Shown: piece after piece, positions 36,782 through 45,741 of the stretch
How positions within the stretch are numbered: the first letter of the stretch is position 1
Layout of the letters: each line of letters starts with the position of its first letter
From: Paenibacillus oryzisoli
Lineage (GTDB): Bacteria > Bacillota > Bacilli > Paenibacillales > NBRC-103111
Reading direction: 5' to 3'
DNA: 64,000 nucleotides
Assembly (NCBI RefSeq): GCF_001653565.1
Contig: NZ_LYPB01000045.1
Location: forward strand, 47,086 to 111,085
Notes under the pieces: model-generated
Told to the model about the DNA's origin: nothing
The model's input: the letters and a program-made list of their open reading frames with translations, nothing else
Databases searched by the model: none
Position numbers and translations under genes: made by a program

Positions 36782-37618
36782 ATGGATTGGTTGTCAACAG
36801 GCTTTTTCGTCTCACTGCTAAGTATTATTCTGATCGACTTGGTTCTTGCAGGGGACAATGCAATTGTGATTGGGATGGCTGCACGGAATTTGAAAAAGGA
36901 AACTCAAAAGAAAGTCATTCTTTGGGGTACAGTTGGCGCTATTGTGATTCGGGCAGGAGCTACACTAATCGTTGTAACGTTGCTCAAAGTACCTGGTCTA
37001 CTGCTCATCGGGGGAATCTTGCTGTTATGGATTTCGTATAAGCTTCTGAGCGAAAAGAAAAATCATGACAATATGCAAGCGAAAGATAGCATGTGGGCAG
37101 CCATTCGGACCATCATCATCGCTGATGCGGTCATGGGTTTGGACAATGTCATCGCGGTCGCTGGCGCGGCACACGGGAATTTCCTTCTTGTCATTCTCGG
37201 TCTACTGATCAGTGTTCCTATTGTGATCTGGGGAAGCACTTTATTCATCAAATGGATTGAAAAGTACCCTTCGATTATTTATATCGGCGCGGGTGTACTT
37301 GCACTAACAGCAGGTAAGATGATCACAGGCGAAAAGTTCCTTGCTCCCTTCTTCGAATCCAATCCGTTAGGAAAGTGGTTATTCATTGGATTACTCGTCG
37401 TGCTTGTGTTGGGTGCAGGCAAATGGTCAAAAATGATTGGCTATCAAGTAAGTGTCGGGGATAGCGGCCAACTAACACTTCCTAAAGAGCTTAGTGAAGA
37501 GGCACAAATTTCACCTGAGGATCGTTTCACAGTCAAAATGGATTCGCGCGGCAAGTTCATCCTGGTGAAAGAGGAAGACGATGAGACGCCAACAGATTCG
37601 ATGCAACATGCCGGTTGA
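36782..37618 (+). CDS. TerC-family membrane protein, Mn2+ exporter (YkoY-like)
   Basis: A 278-aa protein with about seven helices. It has the TerC signatures DLVLAGDNAIVIGMAA and DAVMGLDNVIAVAGAA, each with membrane aspartates, and a soluble C-terminal tail (about 220-278). Relatives export Mn2+ and help metallate secreted enzymes. AAAGGAG precedes ATG 36782; the longer frame from 36704 runs through the terminator. Control by the upstream Mn riboswitch fits the role. Confidence 0.92.
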   Translation: MDWLSTGFFVSLLSIILIDLVLAGDNAIVIGMAARNLKKETQKKVILWGTVGAIVIRAGATLIVVTLLKVPGLLLIGGILLLWISYKLLSEKKNHDNMQAKDSMWAAIRTIIIADAVMGLDNVIAVAGAAHGNFLLVILGLLISVPIVIWGSTLFIKWIEKYPSIIYIGAGVLALTAGKMITGEKFLAPFFESNPLGKWLFIGLLVVLVLGAGKWSKMIGYQVSVGDSGQLTLPKELSEEAQISPEDRFTVKMDSRGKFILVKEEDDETPTDSMQHAG

Positions 37619-37791
37619 AAAAGGAGTTTGACCCTGCGTAGCGAAAATTAGTATGATACAAAATAAACGATTCCGCCGTCCTAAGCGGACGAGAGCGTTT
37701 ATGGAGAAATATATCAAATTTATTAAGTGAACATATAAATTCTATATTTTGGAACAAGTATCATACTCTATAGGAAAAAGGATGATTTTCG

Positions 37792-37974
37792 ATGACCGAT
37801 TCTGGATCTATACTCACATTTATAATTGTATCCTTTTGCCTGGCGATCATTTTAATCATGAAAAAAGACAGTCTTCCGGCACAAATGAAGCGCTATCTAG
37901 CTCTGCTGGCCATTGTGATGGTTTCCATCTCCTTCGTGCTGATTGTGCTAAGCTTCTTCCGAGCAGGAACTTGA
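37792..37974 (+). CDS. Small membrane protein, 60 aa
   Basis: Not assigned to a family. Two hydrophobic helices (ILTFIIVSFCLAIILIM and LALLAIVMVSISFVLIVLSFF) are separated by a short basic loop KKDSLPAQMKRY. AAAAAGGATGA precedes the ATG. Confidence 0.7.
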   Translation: MTDSGSILTFIIVSFCLAIILIMKKDSLPAQMKRYLALLAIVMVSISFVLIVLSFFRAGT

Positions 37975-38043
37975 ATTTACTTCCATCCAGCTTTTTCATA
38001 TAATGATAATTAAACTTGCAATCGGTCATACTAGGTGAAAACC

Positions 38044-38097
38044 ATGGATTGGGATTATAGTTATTACATCCCACATGGGTATATGCCGGGAGCGTGA
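38044..38097 (+). CDS. 17-codon micro-ORF overlapping the pepF start
   Basis: MDWDYSYYIPHGYMPGA, with AGGTGA well placed upstream. Its TGA (38095-38097) overlaps the GTG at 38094 that opens the long pepF frame. It may be a leader that couples translation into the signal-peptide form. A TTTACT / TATAAT pair (37976-37981, 37999-38004; 17-bp spacer) could be the promoter. Confidence 0.5.
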   Translation: MDWDYSYYIPHGYMPGA

Positions 38098-40013
38098 CCG
38101 CAATGCGACTGCTTTATGTAACAGCTGTAATGGGAATTCTGCTTAGCTCTGTCCCCATAACAGATTTACACGCAAAGGATTCCAGCTTACCCCAATCTCA
38201 AAACAAGAACAGGAGGGCTCCGATGACTCAATTATTGGAACGCAAGCAAGTACCTGCCGAGCACCGTTGGCAATTGGAGGATTTATTTGCCGATCAGAAG
38301 GCTTGGGATCAGGAATTTCAAGAGGTGAAGAGCTCGCTTAGCAAAGTCAGCGCCTTCCAAGGAAAACTTAACGATGCGGCTTCCGTGAAGCAGATTTTCC
38401 AATTGGAAGATGAGCTCTCTGTGAAAATGGAAAGATTATATGTCTACGCCAACATGAAGCATCATGAAGATACAGCTGAACCTGTTTATCAGGCTTTATC
38501 CGAGAAAGCCAAAAAACTCAGTGTTGAAGTTGGCGAAGCAGCTTCCTTCATTTCTCCTGAAATATTAAGCCTTTCGGACGATAAGCTGCAGCAGCTTGTA
38601 AGTGACTCTTCCTTATCTTTTTATAAAGATACGCTTGAAGAAATGATTCGTCAGAAGCCTCATACGTTATCCAAAGAACAAGAAGCCCTTCTTGCTCAAG
38701 CAGGCACAATGGCTGGGGCACCAAGTACGATTTTCGGCATGCTGAACAATGCAGACTTGAAATTTCCGAAGGTGAAGAATGAAAAAGGTGAGGAAGTTGA
38801 ACTTACCCATGGCAGCTATATCCAGTTCTTGGAGAGCCGTGATCCTGAGGTTCGGAAAAATGCGTTTAAGGCTGTCTATGAAACGTACCGCAACAATCGC
38901 AATACAATTGGCGCGACGTTAAGCGCGAATATCAATAAAAACATTTTCTACGCTAAAGCGCGCAACTACCCTTCTGTACTTGAATCGACACTCTTTGGTG
39001 ACAATATCAAGAAAGAAGTGTATACGAACTTAATTTCCACCATTCACGAATCCTTGCCTCAGTTGCAGCGGTATCTCAAACTCCGTAAAAAGCTGCTCAA
39101 GGTCGATGAATTACATATGTATGACCTGTTTGCACCGCTCGTAGAAGAGTTCAAAATGGATATTACGTATCAGCAAGCAAAGGAAGAAATCAAGAAAAGT
39201 TTGGCGCCGCTTGGCGAAAATTACTTAAAAATTCTTCAAGATGGTTTCGACAACCACTGGATCGATGTTTATGAGAACAAAAATAAGCGCAATGGTGCTT
39301 ATAGTTGGGGTGCTTACGGCACGCATCCATACGTATTGTTGAACCATAAAGACAATTTGAACAGCATGTTTACCTTGACTCATGAGATGGGTCATGCGAT
39401 TCATTCTTATTTGTCCGATGAGAATCAAGAGTACCGTTATGCTCAGTACACTATTTTCTTAGCGGAAGTAGCTTCAACGCTTAATGAGGCCCTTCTCATG
39501 GATTACCTGTTGAAACGTGTAACGGATCCGAAGGAAAAAATGTACTTGCTCACGTACTACGCTGATCAGTTCCGTACGACAGTATTCCGTCAAACGATGT
39601 TTGCTGAGTTCGAAATGATCACGCATGAGAAAGCAGAAGAAGGCGAATCCTTAACACCACAAGAGTTCAGCGAAATCTACTACGGTTTGAATAAGCTGTA
39701 CCATGGCAATGACATGGTGGTGGATCAAGATATCGAGATGGAATGGGCTCGGATTCCTCACTTCTATAACAGCTTCTATGTTTATAAATACGCGACAGGC
39801 TTCTCTGCTGCTACTTCATTCGCGAAACAAATTTTGGATGAAGGTCAGCCAGCAGTTGACCGTTACCTCGGCTTCCTCAAAAGCGGCGGCAGTGACTACT
39901 CGCTAAATATTCTCAAGAAGGCCGGTGTGGATATGTCTTCACCTGAGCCAATTAAGCAAGCGATGAGCGTATTCAGCTCGTTGCTGGATCAAATGGAAGA
40001 GCTTACGAAGTAA
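38094..40013 (+). CDS. pepF: Oligoendopeptidase F (M3B), with possible signal-peptide form
   Basis: A zinc endopeptidase of short peptides. The active site HEMGHAIH is at about 430-437 of the 639-aa long form, with the third ligand in the following EVASTLNEA segment. The long frame opens at GTG 38094 (or ATG 38103) and begins with a hydrophobic segment MRLLYVTAVMGILLSSVP ending near HAK, which looks like a signal peptide. ATG 38223 has a much stronger RBS (AGGAGGG at 38211-38217) and gives the usual cytosolic PepF of 596 aa. Both forms may be made. Enzyme identity is firm; the start is not. Confidence 0.9.
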   Translation: MTAMRLLYVTAVMGILLSSVPITDLHAKDSSLPQSQNKNRRAPMTQLLERKQVPAEHRWQLEDLFADQKAWDQEFQEVKSSLSKVSAFQGKLNDAASVKQIFQLEDELSVKMERLYVYANMKHHEDTAEPVYQALSEKAKKLSVEVGEAASFISPEILSLSDDKLQQLVSDSSLSFYKDTLEEMIRQKPHTLSKEQEALLAQAGTMAGAPSTIFGMLNNADLKFPKVKNEKGEEVELTHGSYIQFLESRDPEVRKNAFKAVYETYRNNRNTIGATLSANINKNIFYAKARNYPSVLESTLFGDNIKKEVYTNLISTIHESLPQLQRYLKLRKKLLKVDELHMYDLFAPLVEEFKMDITYQQAKEEIKKSLAPLGENYLKILQDGFDNHWIDVYENKNKRNGAYSWGAYGTHPYVLLNHKDNLNSMFTLTHEMGHAIHSYLSDENQEYRYAQYTIFLAEVASTLNEALLMDYLLKRVTDPKEKMYLLTYYADQFRTTVFRQTMFAEFEMITHEKAEEGESLTPQEFSEIYYGLNKLYHGNDMVVDQDIEMEWARIPHFYNSFYVYKYATGFSAATSFAKQILDEGQPAVDRYLGFLKSGGSDYSLNILKKAGVDMSSPEPIKQAMSVFSSLLDQMEELTK

Positions 40014-40075
40014 TCGTTCAAAGATGTATGGGAAGCCCTCCCATGCCTTGCGAGGGCGGCTAGCAAGGAACACGA

Positions 40076-40108
40076 AAAGGTTGAAAGCATTGGCTTTCAA
40101 CCTTTTTC
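40076..40108 (+). terminator. Intrinsic terminator of pepF
   Basis: AAGGTTGAAAGC / GCTTTCAACCTT then TTT. Confidence 0.88.
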
Positions 40109-40134
40109 TTAAAATAGGAAGGGATGATGGCTAT

Positions 40135-40440
40135 ATGAAGATGCAATGGATCCTAATCAGTGCCTTAGTGTTTGCTCTAATCACAGCAGTATTCGCTGTC
40201 GTCAATGTAGAACCTGTACAAGTCAACTTCATGTTCACCACGACGTCCACACCTTTGATTCTCGTCATTTTAACCTCAACCTTATTAGGTGGTCTCATTG
40301 TTGGTCTCTTCGGTATGGTGCGTCAATACAAGCTGCAGCGTAAAGTGAAACAGTTAGAGAAACAACTTCATGAAGTGCAACTTCCACCGGCCGTTTCCTC
40401 CACAACTTCGGAGGTCGAACAGAAAGAGCCGATTGAATAA
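40135..40440 (+). CDS. LapA-domain (DUF1049) membrane protein
   Basis: A 101-aa protein with two membrane helices (IVFALITAVFAVVN-like first helix and LVILTSTLLGGLIVGLFGM second), then a coiled-coil tail. The VNVEPVQVNF segment between the helices is the DUF1049/LapA hallmark. Role in Gram-positives is unknown. ATG 40135 follows GGAAGGGA at about 11 nt. Confidence 0.8.
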   Translation: MKMQWILISALVFALITAVFAVVNVEPVQVNFMFTTTSTPLILVILTSTLLGGLIVGLFGMVRQYKLQRKVKQLEKQLHEVQLPPAVSSTTSEVEQKEPIE

Positions 40441-40470
40441 ACGCTATTGAGGATTACGGATGAACAACCA

Positions 40471-41292
40471 TTAGAGAGGTAAGGTGCTTAAGTAGAAGCA
40501 TATTACCCCTCCGATTAATGAGGAAGATGCGTTTACCACATCGTTACTCATCCCTCGCAGACCACGAATTTGCCTAGCTTTCTGAGAGCAATGTTCCTGT
40601 TTTTCAATCGTTTTGCCGCAAACGTCACAATGAAACATCACCTGCAAGGTAGCCCCGAGCCAGGAATCCACAAGAGATCCACTTAGTCCTGCAATTGCAC
40701 CTATCGAGATTATGATAATAATCGAGCTAAAGGACGCTTGCGTCTCTCCAATATGATTGAAAATGCCCCCTATAAGTCCAATGAACGCCCCGCCTAATAA
40801 AGATGCTACAATCCCTAACCTTGTAATTCCGCCTGAAGTACCCGCTACAACCCGCTTCCCATTCACGATAGACCGAGGAATTGACTTGCTCAACCCACCA
40901 ATTTCTGTAGCCCACGTATCGGCATTCACAGTTGCCATAACCCCGATGTAGATGTACCACCACGCGGGATCTGGCCAGATGACATTGCCAATACATAGCA
41001 ACAAACCAAGCCCCCCATTGGCAGCAACTTGGCCTGCATCTCTTCGCCCACCTTTGGCATAACCACTTTCTGCAGCAGCTTTACGCTGATGTTTGAGTTT
41101 CGATAGCAAACTAGAAGAAATGAAGAACGCGATCAGTGTCCCGAACCATGCAAGGCTCCCACACGCATACATCGTCGTTCCTAGCAGTATAGCAGCAATC
41201 CCTCCCGTCACAGATAATGATTTCTTCCAGTAGGCAGCCCCTGCAATCAATACGCTTCCTATGAATCCGTAGACGACCGGCATAAACAGCAT
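40471..41292 (-). CDS. DUF92 membrane protein
   Basis: A 273-aa protein with about seven helices and the DUF92 signatures GRRDAGQVAANGG and VNADTWATEIG. It ends with a cytosolic CDVCGK cysteine pair loop before the final helix (SLIGGVICFYL). Eukaryotic and plant relatives include a phytyl-phosphate kinase branch, but the bacterial role is open. AGGGGAGAAG precedes the start. It converges with the LapA-domain gene. Confidence 0.85.
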   Translation of the reverse strand: MLFMPVVYGFIGSVLIAGAAYWKKSLSVTGGIAAILLGTTMYACGSLAWFGTLIAFFISSSLLSKLKHQRKAAAESGYAKGGRRDAGQVAANGGLGLLLCIGNVIWPDPAWWYIYIGVMATVNADTWATEIGGLSKSIPRSIVNGKRVVAGTSGGITRLGIVASLLGGAFIGLIGGIFNHIGETQASFSSIIIIISIGAIAGLSGSLVDSWLGATLQVMFHCDVCGKTIEKQEHCSQKARQIRGLRGMSNDVVNASSSLIGGVICFYLSTLPL

Positions 41293-41487
41293 AAATAGAC
41301 TTCTCCCCTATCCTTCCAATTTCTGCAACCACATTAATTATTTACATTGTATCATATTCGAGAACGTCGCTTTATTATGGTATTTTGTAAAATTAATTCG
41401 ACATTTTTCGGTCGTTTTCTCCAAATTGTTAACCATAAATCACCTATTCTATGATAATATAAAAACTATAAGCGATAGGAGGCTGAC

Positions 41488-42681
41488 ATGGAGCAAGATC
41501 ACTTCTCTACCAATCCCACTTTCAAAAGAGACCTAGAACCCGAAGAAATGCTGCGTGTCATATTCGACTATGCTTCCAAGATTGCAAATGAACGGCTACT
41601 TGATAACGTACTTATGCTGATGGCGGATATGGGACGCGAGATGATTGTCTCCGATCGCTGTACTGTCTGGCTGCTCGATACACAGAAGAATGAACTATGG
41701 TCGAAAGTGGCTCATGGTCTCGATGAAATCCGAATTCCAAGCTCAGCTGGCCTTGTAGGCTACGCCGTAACGAATGATCAAGCTGTCTTTATTCATGATG
41801 CTTATACCAATGAGGAATACAAATCTTATCTGCAAAATGGTGCCATTCGTACGGATCAACAAACGGGTTATCGCACGAAAGCGTTAATGGTCATCCCCTT
41901 CCGCAATAGCCAAGGAGAGATCATGGGAGCATATCAAGCAATTAATAAGCTAACTGCAAGTGAGCAATTCTCAGATAAAGATATGGAATATTTAACCTTA
42001 GCCTCCTCTTACGCTGGTAAATCCCTGGAGTCTGCACTCCTCACAATGGAAATTGAAGAAACACAGAAAGAAATCATTTTCCGAATGGGGGAAATTGGTG
42101 AAAGTCGTTCGAAGGAAACAGGCAATCATGTAAAGCGTGTTGCCGAGTATTCGTATTTACTAGCTCTTGCGTTAGGTATGAGTCAGGATGAAGCTGAACT
42201 CTTGAAGATTGCATCACCTATGCATGATATCGGCAAAGTCGCTATCCCTGATGCGGTCCTCAATAAGCCCGGCAAGTTGACCGAGGACGAGTTCAAACTC
42301 ATGCAAAATCATACAGTGATCGGCTATAATCTGCTTCGAAATTCGACTCGTCACATTCTCAAAACCGCCGCGGTTGTTGCCTACGAGCATCATGAGAAAT
42401 GGAATGGTCGTGGGTATCCTCGTGGTATCCAAGGTGAAGAGATCCATATATATGGTCGCATCACAGCTATAGCTGATGTATTCGATGCCCTCGGCAGTGA
42501 TCGTGTCTACAAGAAAGCTTGGGAGCTCGATCGCATTCTCCAATTGTTTCAGGAGGAACGCGGCGAACATTTCGACCCGGATGTGGTTGATGCCTTCTTT
42601 AAAGAACTACCCACTATTCTCCGTGTAAGAGAGCAATATTCCGATGAAGCTTTAGCCAATCCCCTTGAAACGAATACATAG
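41488..42681 (+). CDS. GAF and HD-GYP domain protein, probable c-di-GMP phosphodiesterase
   Basis: A 397-aa soluble protein. Residues about 20-190 form a GAF sensor domain; residues about 205-375 form an HD-GYP domain with HDIGK at 246-250, HHEKWNGRGYP around 301-311 and ADVFDALGSDRVYK. HD-GYP enzymes hydrolyse c-di-GMP to GMP or pGpG. All expected metal ligands appear present. ATAGGAGG precedes the ATG. It is the only c-di-GMP enzyme candidate in the window, and a c-di-GMP riboswitch lies about 11 kb downstream. Confidence 0.9.
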   Translation: MEQDHFSTNPTFKRDLEPEEMLRVIFDYASKIANERLLDNVLMLMADMGREMIVSDRCTVWLLDTQKNELWSKVAHGLDEIRIPSSAGLVGYAVTNDQAVFIHDAYTNEEYKSYLQNGAIRTDQQTGYRTKALMVIPFRNSQGEIMGAYQAINKLTASEQFSDKDMEYLTLASSYAGKSLESALLTMEIEETQKEIIFRMGEIGESRSKETGNHVKRVAEYSYLLALALGMSQDEAELLKIASPMHDIGKVAIPDAVLNKPGKLTEDEFKLMQNHTVIGYNLLRNSTRHILKTAAVVAYEHHEKWNGRGYPRGIQGEEIHIYGRITAIADVFDALGSDRVYKKAWELDRILQLFQEERGEHFDPDVVDAFFKELPTILRVREQYSDEALANPLETNT

Positions 42682-42692
42682 AAAAATTAAAG

Positions 42693-42738
42693 AAGGGCAG
42701 TTCTCTGAAGTCGATATGACCTAAGAGACTGCCCTTTT
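42693..42738. terminator. Intrinsic terminator between HD-GYP and FAH genes
   Basis: GGGCAGTTCTCT / AGAGACTGCCC then TTTT, between converging genes. Confidence 0.82.
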
Positions 42739-42741
42739 ATG

Positions 42742-43368
42742 CTATAACTGAATGGAAAAAGCGCCAAATTGTTCTTCTCCCCAATACAAAGCTAATCGGT
42801 CGCCGTCTTGGACTGAGCCTACACCTTCCGGTGTTCCGGTGAAAATAATATCGCCAGGGCCTAATCCATAGTGCTTCGCTATGTAATCGATGATGGTTTG
42901 AAGATCAAAAATCATATGCGATATATTCCCATCTTGAACAACTTGTCCATTCTTCCGGAGCTGGAAGTTGGATTTCGTCAATTGGGATGCTCCGGGAAAC
43001 GGACGAAACGCTGTAAGTGGCGCTGACTTGAGGAACCCTTTGGCTGGCAGCCAGGGTTGCCCTTTTTTCTTAATTACAGTCTGCACATCACGAAGTGTAA
43101 AATCAATCCCCAGTGCATATTGATCGACAATCTCATCGACTTTCATGCCTTCTATGTAAGGTTTTGCTATATGTATCACGAGTTCAGTTTCATAGTGAAT
43201 CTCACCTTGATCATTGGGGAGAGACAGTTCCCCGCCATCCATCTGTACTAACGCATGAGTAGGCTTCGTGAAAATCATCGGTTGGTCAGGAACGTCATTC
43301 CCAAGTTCTGCCGCATGTGCGCGATAGTTTCGTCCAACGCAATATATGTTTCGGATCGCTGTTGTCAT
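42742..43368 (-). CDS. Fumarylacetoacetate hydrolase (FAH) family protein
   Basis: A 208-aa FAH-fold enzyme. The metal-binding glutamates lie in EIHYETELVIHI and the lysine/glycine region in FTGTPEGVGSVQDGD. Members hydrolyse acylpyruvates or decarboxylate oxaloacetate; the substrate here is unknown. The N-terminal IYCVGRNYRAHAAELGN is typical of the short family form. It follows the CapA gene by 18 bp on the same strand. Confidence 0.88.
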   Translation of the reverse strand: MTTAIRNIYCVGRNYRAHAAELGNDVPDQPMIFTKPTHALVQMDGGELSLPNDQGEIHYETELVIHIAKPYIEGMKVDEIVDQYALGIDFTLRDVQTVIKKKGQPWLPAKGFLKSAPLTAFRPFPGASQLTKSNFQLRKNGQVVQDGNISHMIFDLQTIIDYIAKHYGLGPGDIIFTGTPEGVGSVQDGDRLALYWGEEQFGAFSIQL

Positions 43369-43386
43369 GTTAGATGAACTCCTCTT

Positions 43387-44664
43387 CTATTTCTTATTCA
43401 CATTGCCTTGTGCATCCACCGTAGCACCGATAGATATTTTGCTTAAACGTTGGAATAGCTTCGCACCATCTTCCTCGTTCATTGGCGTCGGCAATGCTGA
43501 TTTCGTCAAAATCGGTACGAGATGAATATTGCAGGACTTATCCTTCGAACAAGCTGCTTCTAAGATGACAGTTTCCCAGGTTTTGGGCGTGTCATTCGTC
43601 GTAAAAATGAAGTTACCCAAACTGTAAGCAATCCATTTACCTTTGTACTGTTCGAAGCCTTGCAGGACATGCGGATGCCCGCCTATTACCAGATCTGCCC
43701 CGGCATCAATATAACGATGTGCAAGTTCCTTCTGATACTTGTCCGGGTTATCATCGCGCTCTACGCCCCAATGAGCCACAACGACAACGAGATCAGCTGT
43801 TGCTTTGGCTTTCTCAATAGCTTCGACAGGCGGCTTATAGTTATACGTTTCGGCAACGCCAGGATGACCAGGCGCAGCTTTCCACGAAGCTTCTGGCACG
43901 ACGCGGCTGAATCCAAAAACAGCAATCTTCATTCCATCTTTTTCCACAATCGTAGGTTGGTAAGCTTCAGCAAGATCCTTGCCCGCTCCCACTCGCTTAA
44001 TTCCCTCTTGATCCAAGGCTTTCATTGTATCTAACAAACCTTCAGATCCATAATCCATGATGTGGTTATTGGCTAGGTTGACAATGTCAACACCCGATTG
44101 TTTAAGCGGGGGCAATGCCTCAGGCGCAGAACGATACACATACTCTTTGCTCTGAACGCTGCCTCTAGTCGTTATTGGCGATTCCAAATTGGCGATTGTA
44201 AAATCAGCTTTGGTTAAGAAATCTTTTACATGCGTGTACGGGTAATCATAGCCTTTTTGCTTAAGAATATCTTCCACTTTGGAGGCCATTATGACATCAC
44301 CCACAAAAGTCAACTTCACTTGTGCCCCAGTTCCTACTTGATTGACCACTGTTGCATTCGCTGATGGTGTTGGTGTCGGGGTAACGGTGGCAGAAGGCTT
44401 GGGACTTACTCCCACAGTCGAACTTCCATTCGTCGTGTTGGTTGATGGTTTCGGTGAAATAACAGCCATTGGCGTTGAAGCCGCTTCCTCTTCTTCCCCC
44501 GTATTATAATTGGAGGACAAATACGATGCCCCGATTCCAATAGCAAAACAAGCAATCGCTGCAACCGTGAAGCCACCTAAAACTTTAAGTGAAGGCTTTT
44601 TGCTCGGACTTGATTCTTTCTTCGCTTTTCCGTGACGATCTTGTCTAGATTCCAATTCAAACAT
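43387..44664 (-). CDS. CapA-family metallophosphatase-like membrane protein
   Basis: A 425-aa protein with a basic N-terminus, one membrane helix (about 30-50), a Ser/Thr/Pro linker (TPTPTPSANAT) and an extracellular PGA_cap domain from about residue 115. That domain has GDVIMA, NLESPI, NNHIMDYG, VAHWGVE and IGGHPHVLQG metal-binding segments. CapA proteins take part in poly-gamma-glutamate synthesis or release; no capB/capC neighbours are seen, so a different envelope role is possible. AAAGGGGGAAAGGGG precedes the ATG. Confidence 0.88.
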   Translation of the reverse strand: MFELESRQDRHGKAKKESSPSKKPSLKVLGGFTVAAIACFAIGIGASYLSSNYNTGEEEEAASTPMAVISPKPSTNTTNGSSTVGVSPKPSATVTPTPTPSANATVVNQVGTGAQVKLTFVGDVIMASKVEDILKQKGYDYPYTHVKDFLTKADFTIANLESPITTRGSVQSKEYVYRSAPEALPPLKQSGVDIVNLANNHIMDYGSEGLLDTMKALDQEGIKRVGAGKDLAEAYQPTIVEKDGMKIAVFGFSRVVPEASWKAAPGHPGVAETYNYKPPVEAIEKAKATADLVVVVAHWGVERDDNPDKYQKELAHRYIDAGADLVIGGHPHVLQGFEQYKGKWIAYSLGNFIFTTNDTPKTWETVILEAACSKDKSCNIHLVPILTKSALPTPMNEEDGAKLFQRLSKISIGATVDAQGNVNKK

Positions 44665-44803
44665 TCCCCTTTCCCCCTACAAATTATAACAGATGTCGAC
44701 ATCGTTGGGTAATAGGGAGGGACTCACATTTTCAGATTGTCCACCTTGTGGTATAACAGAATCATTACATAGATTATATGGTTAGAGAAAGGACACGGAT
44801 TGC

Positions 44804-45724
44804 TTGGAGAAAATCGCTATCATTTCCGATATTCATGGCAACCTGCCTGCTTTGGAAGCCGTGCTTCACGATATTGCGCGCAGAGGCCTTACCCGTATCT
44901 TCTGTTTGGGCGATCTTGTTGGCAAGGGGCCAAGCTCAGCTGAGGTTGTCGACCTTATTCAATTAACCTGTGAAGCTGTTGTACAAGGCAACTGGGATCT
45001 CGGCATTACGATGCCTCAGGAGTTACCTGCTGGTATCTGGCAGCAGCAATCACTTGGAGATGAGCGGATTGCTTATTTGAAACAGCTCCCTTACTCAATC
45101 GACGTGATGCTTAGCGGGAAACTGATTCGTTTGTTCCACGCGTCAGCTCAAAGCGTCTTTCATCGCTTGAAACGGGAAGCATCCAAGAATGAGCGGCTAG
45201 CTATGTTTGAGAATACAACGATGACCGGAGATGGGATCGAGCCGGATATCGTCGGTTACGGGGATATTCATATCCCTTATATGTTGACGTTGAGTAATCC
45301 TTCGGAGAAGCGAAGAAGTGTGGAAGAGCCGAAGCTGCTGCTGAACGATTCCTTGGAATCGGGTGAATATGAGGGGGATGGAAGCGTGCTGCTGAACGCG
45401 GATTCTGTGCAGTCTACAAGCCCGCGTACAGGCGAGCAAAGGAGTAGCCTGGGAGAGCGGAGTGCAAGTACAGGGGAGCGCAGCGGGTTGCTGTTGTTCA
45501 ACGTCGGAAGCGTCGGCGTTCCCTACGACGGCATACCACAGGCATGCTACTGTGTAATCGAGGGCGAGATCGATGATGCGAATCCTGCAGGGGTTGCCCT
45601 GCAATTCGTGCGGGTGCCCTATGATATCAAGCGTGCTGTCCAGATGGCGTACGACGTTCAGATGCCAGATCGTGAACGGTATGTGTTGGAGATTACGACA
45701 GGTTTGGTGCATTTGGACGTTTGA
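44804..45724 (+). CDS. Calcineurin-like metallophosphoesterase with low-complexity insert
   Basis: A 306-aa protein. The metallophosphoesterase motifs are SDIHGN (8-13), GDLVGKG (36-42), GNWD (62-65) and GYGDIHIPY (151-159), with the closing NVGSVGVP near 233. Between the last two, residues about 163-228 are an unusual Ser/Gly/Glu-rich insert with the repeated look of TGEQRSSLGERSASTGERSG. Relatives are usually nearer 240 aa, without it. Start is TTG 44804 with AGAAAGGA upstream. The stop runs straight into a 114-bp tandem repeat. Confidence 0.82.
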   Translation: MEKIAIISDIHGNLPALEAVLHDIARRGLTRIFCLGDLVGKGPSSAEVVDLIQLTCEAVVQGNWDLGITMPQELPAGIWQQQSLGDERIAYLKQLPYSIDVMLSGKLIRLFHASAQSVFHRLKREASKNERLAMFENTTMTGDGIEPDIVGYGDIHIPYMLTLSNPSEKRRSVEEPKLLLNDSLESGEYEGDGSVLLNADSVQSTSPRTGEQRSSLGERSASTGERSGLLLFNVGSVGVPYDGIPQACYCVIEGEIDDANPAGVALQFVRVPYDIKRAVQMAYDVQMPDRERYVLEITTGLVHLDV

Positions 45725-45741
45725 GTGTAGCCCAAGTCGGC

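Noticed and set aside
37640..37720. Imperfect hairpin after the TerC-family gene (AAACG...CCGC / GCGG...CGTTT)
   Set aside because: The stem is interrupted and there is no T-run, so a terminator call is not supported.
43387..44664. Poly-gamma-glutamate capsule locus
   Set aside because: Only the CapA-type protein is present; no capB, capC or ligase genes are nearby.
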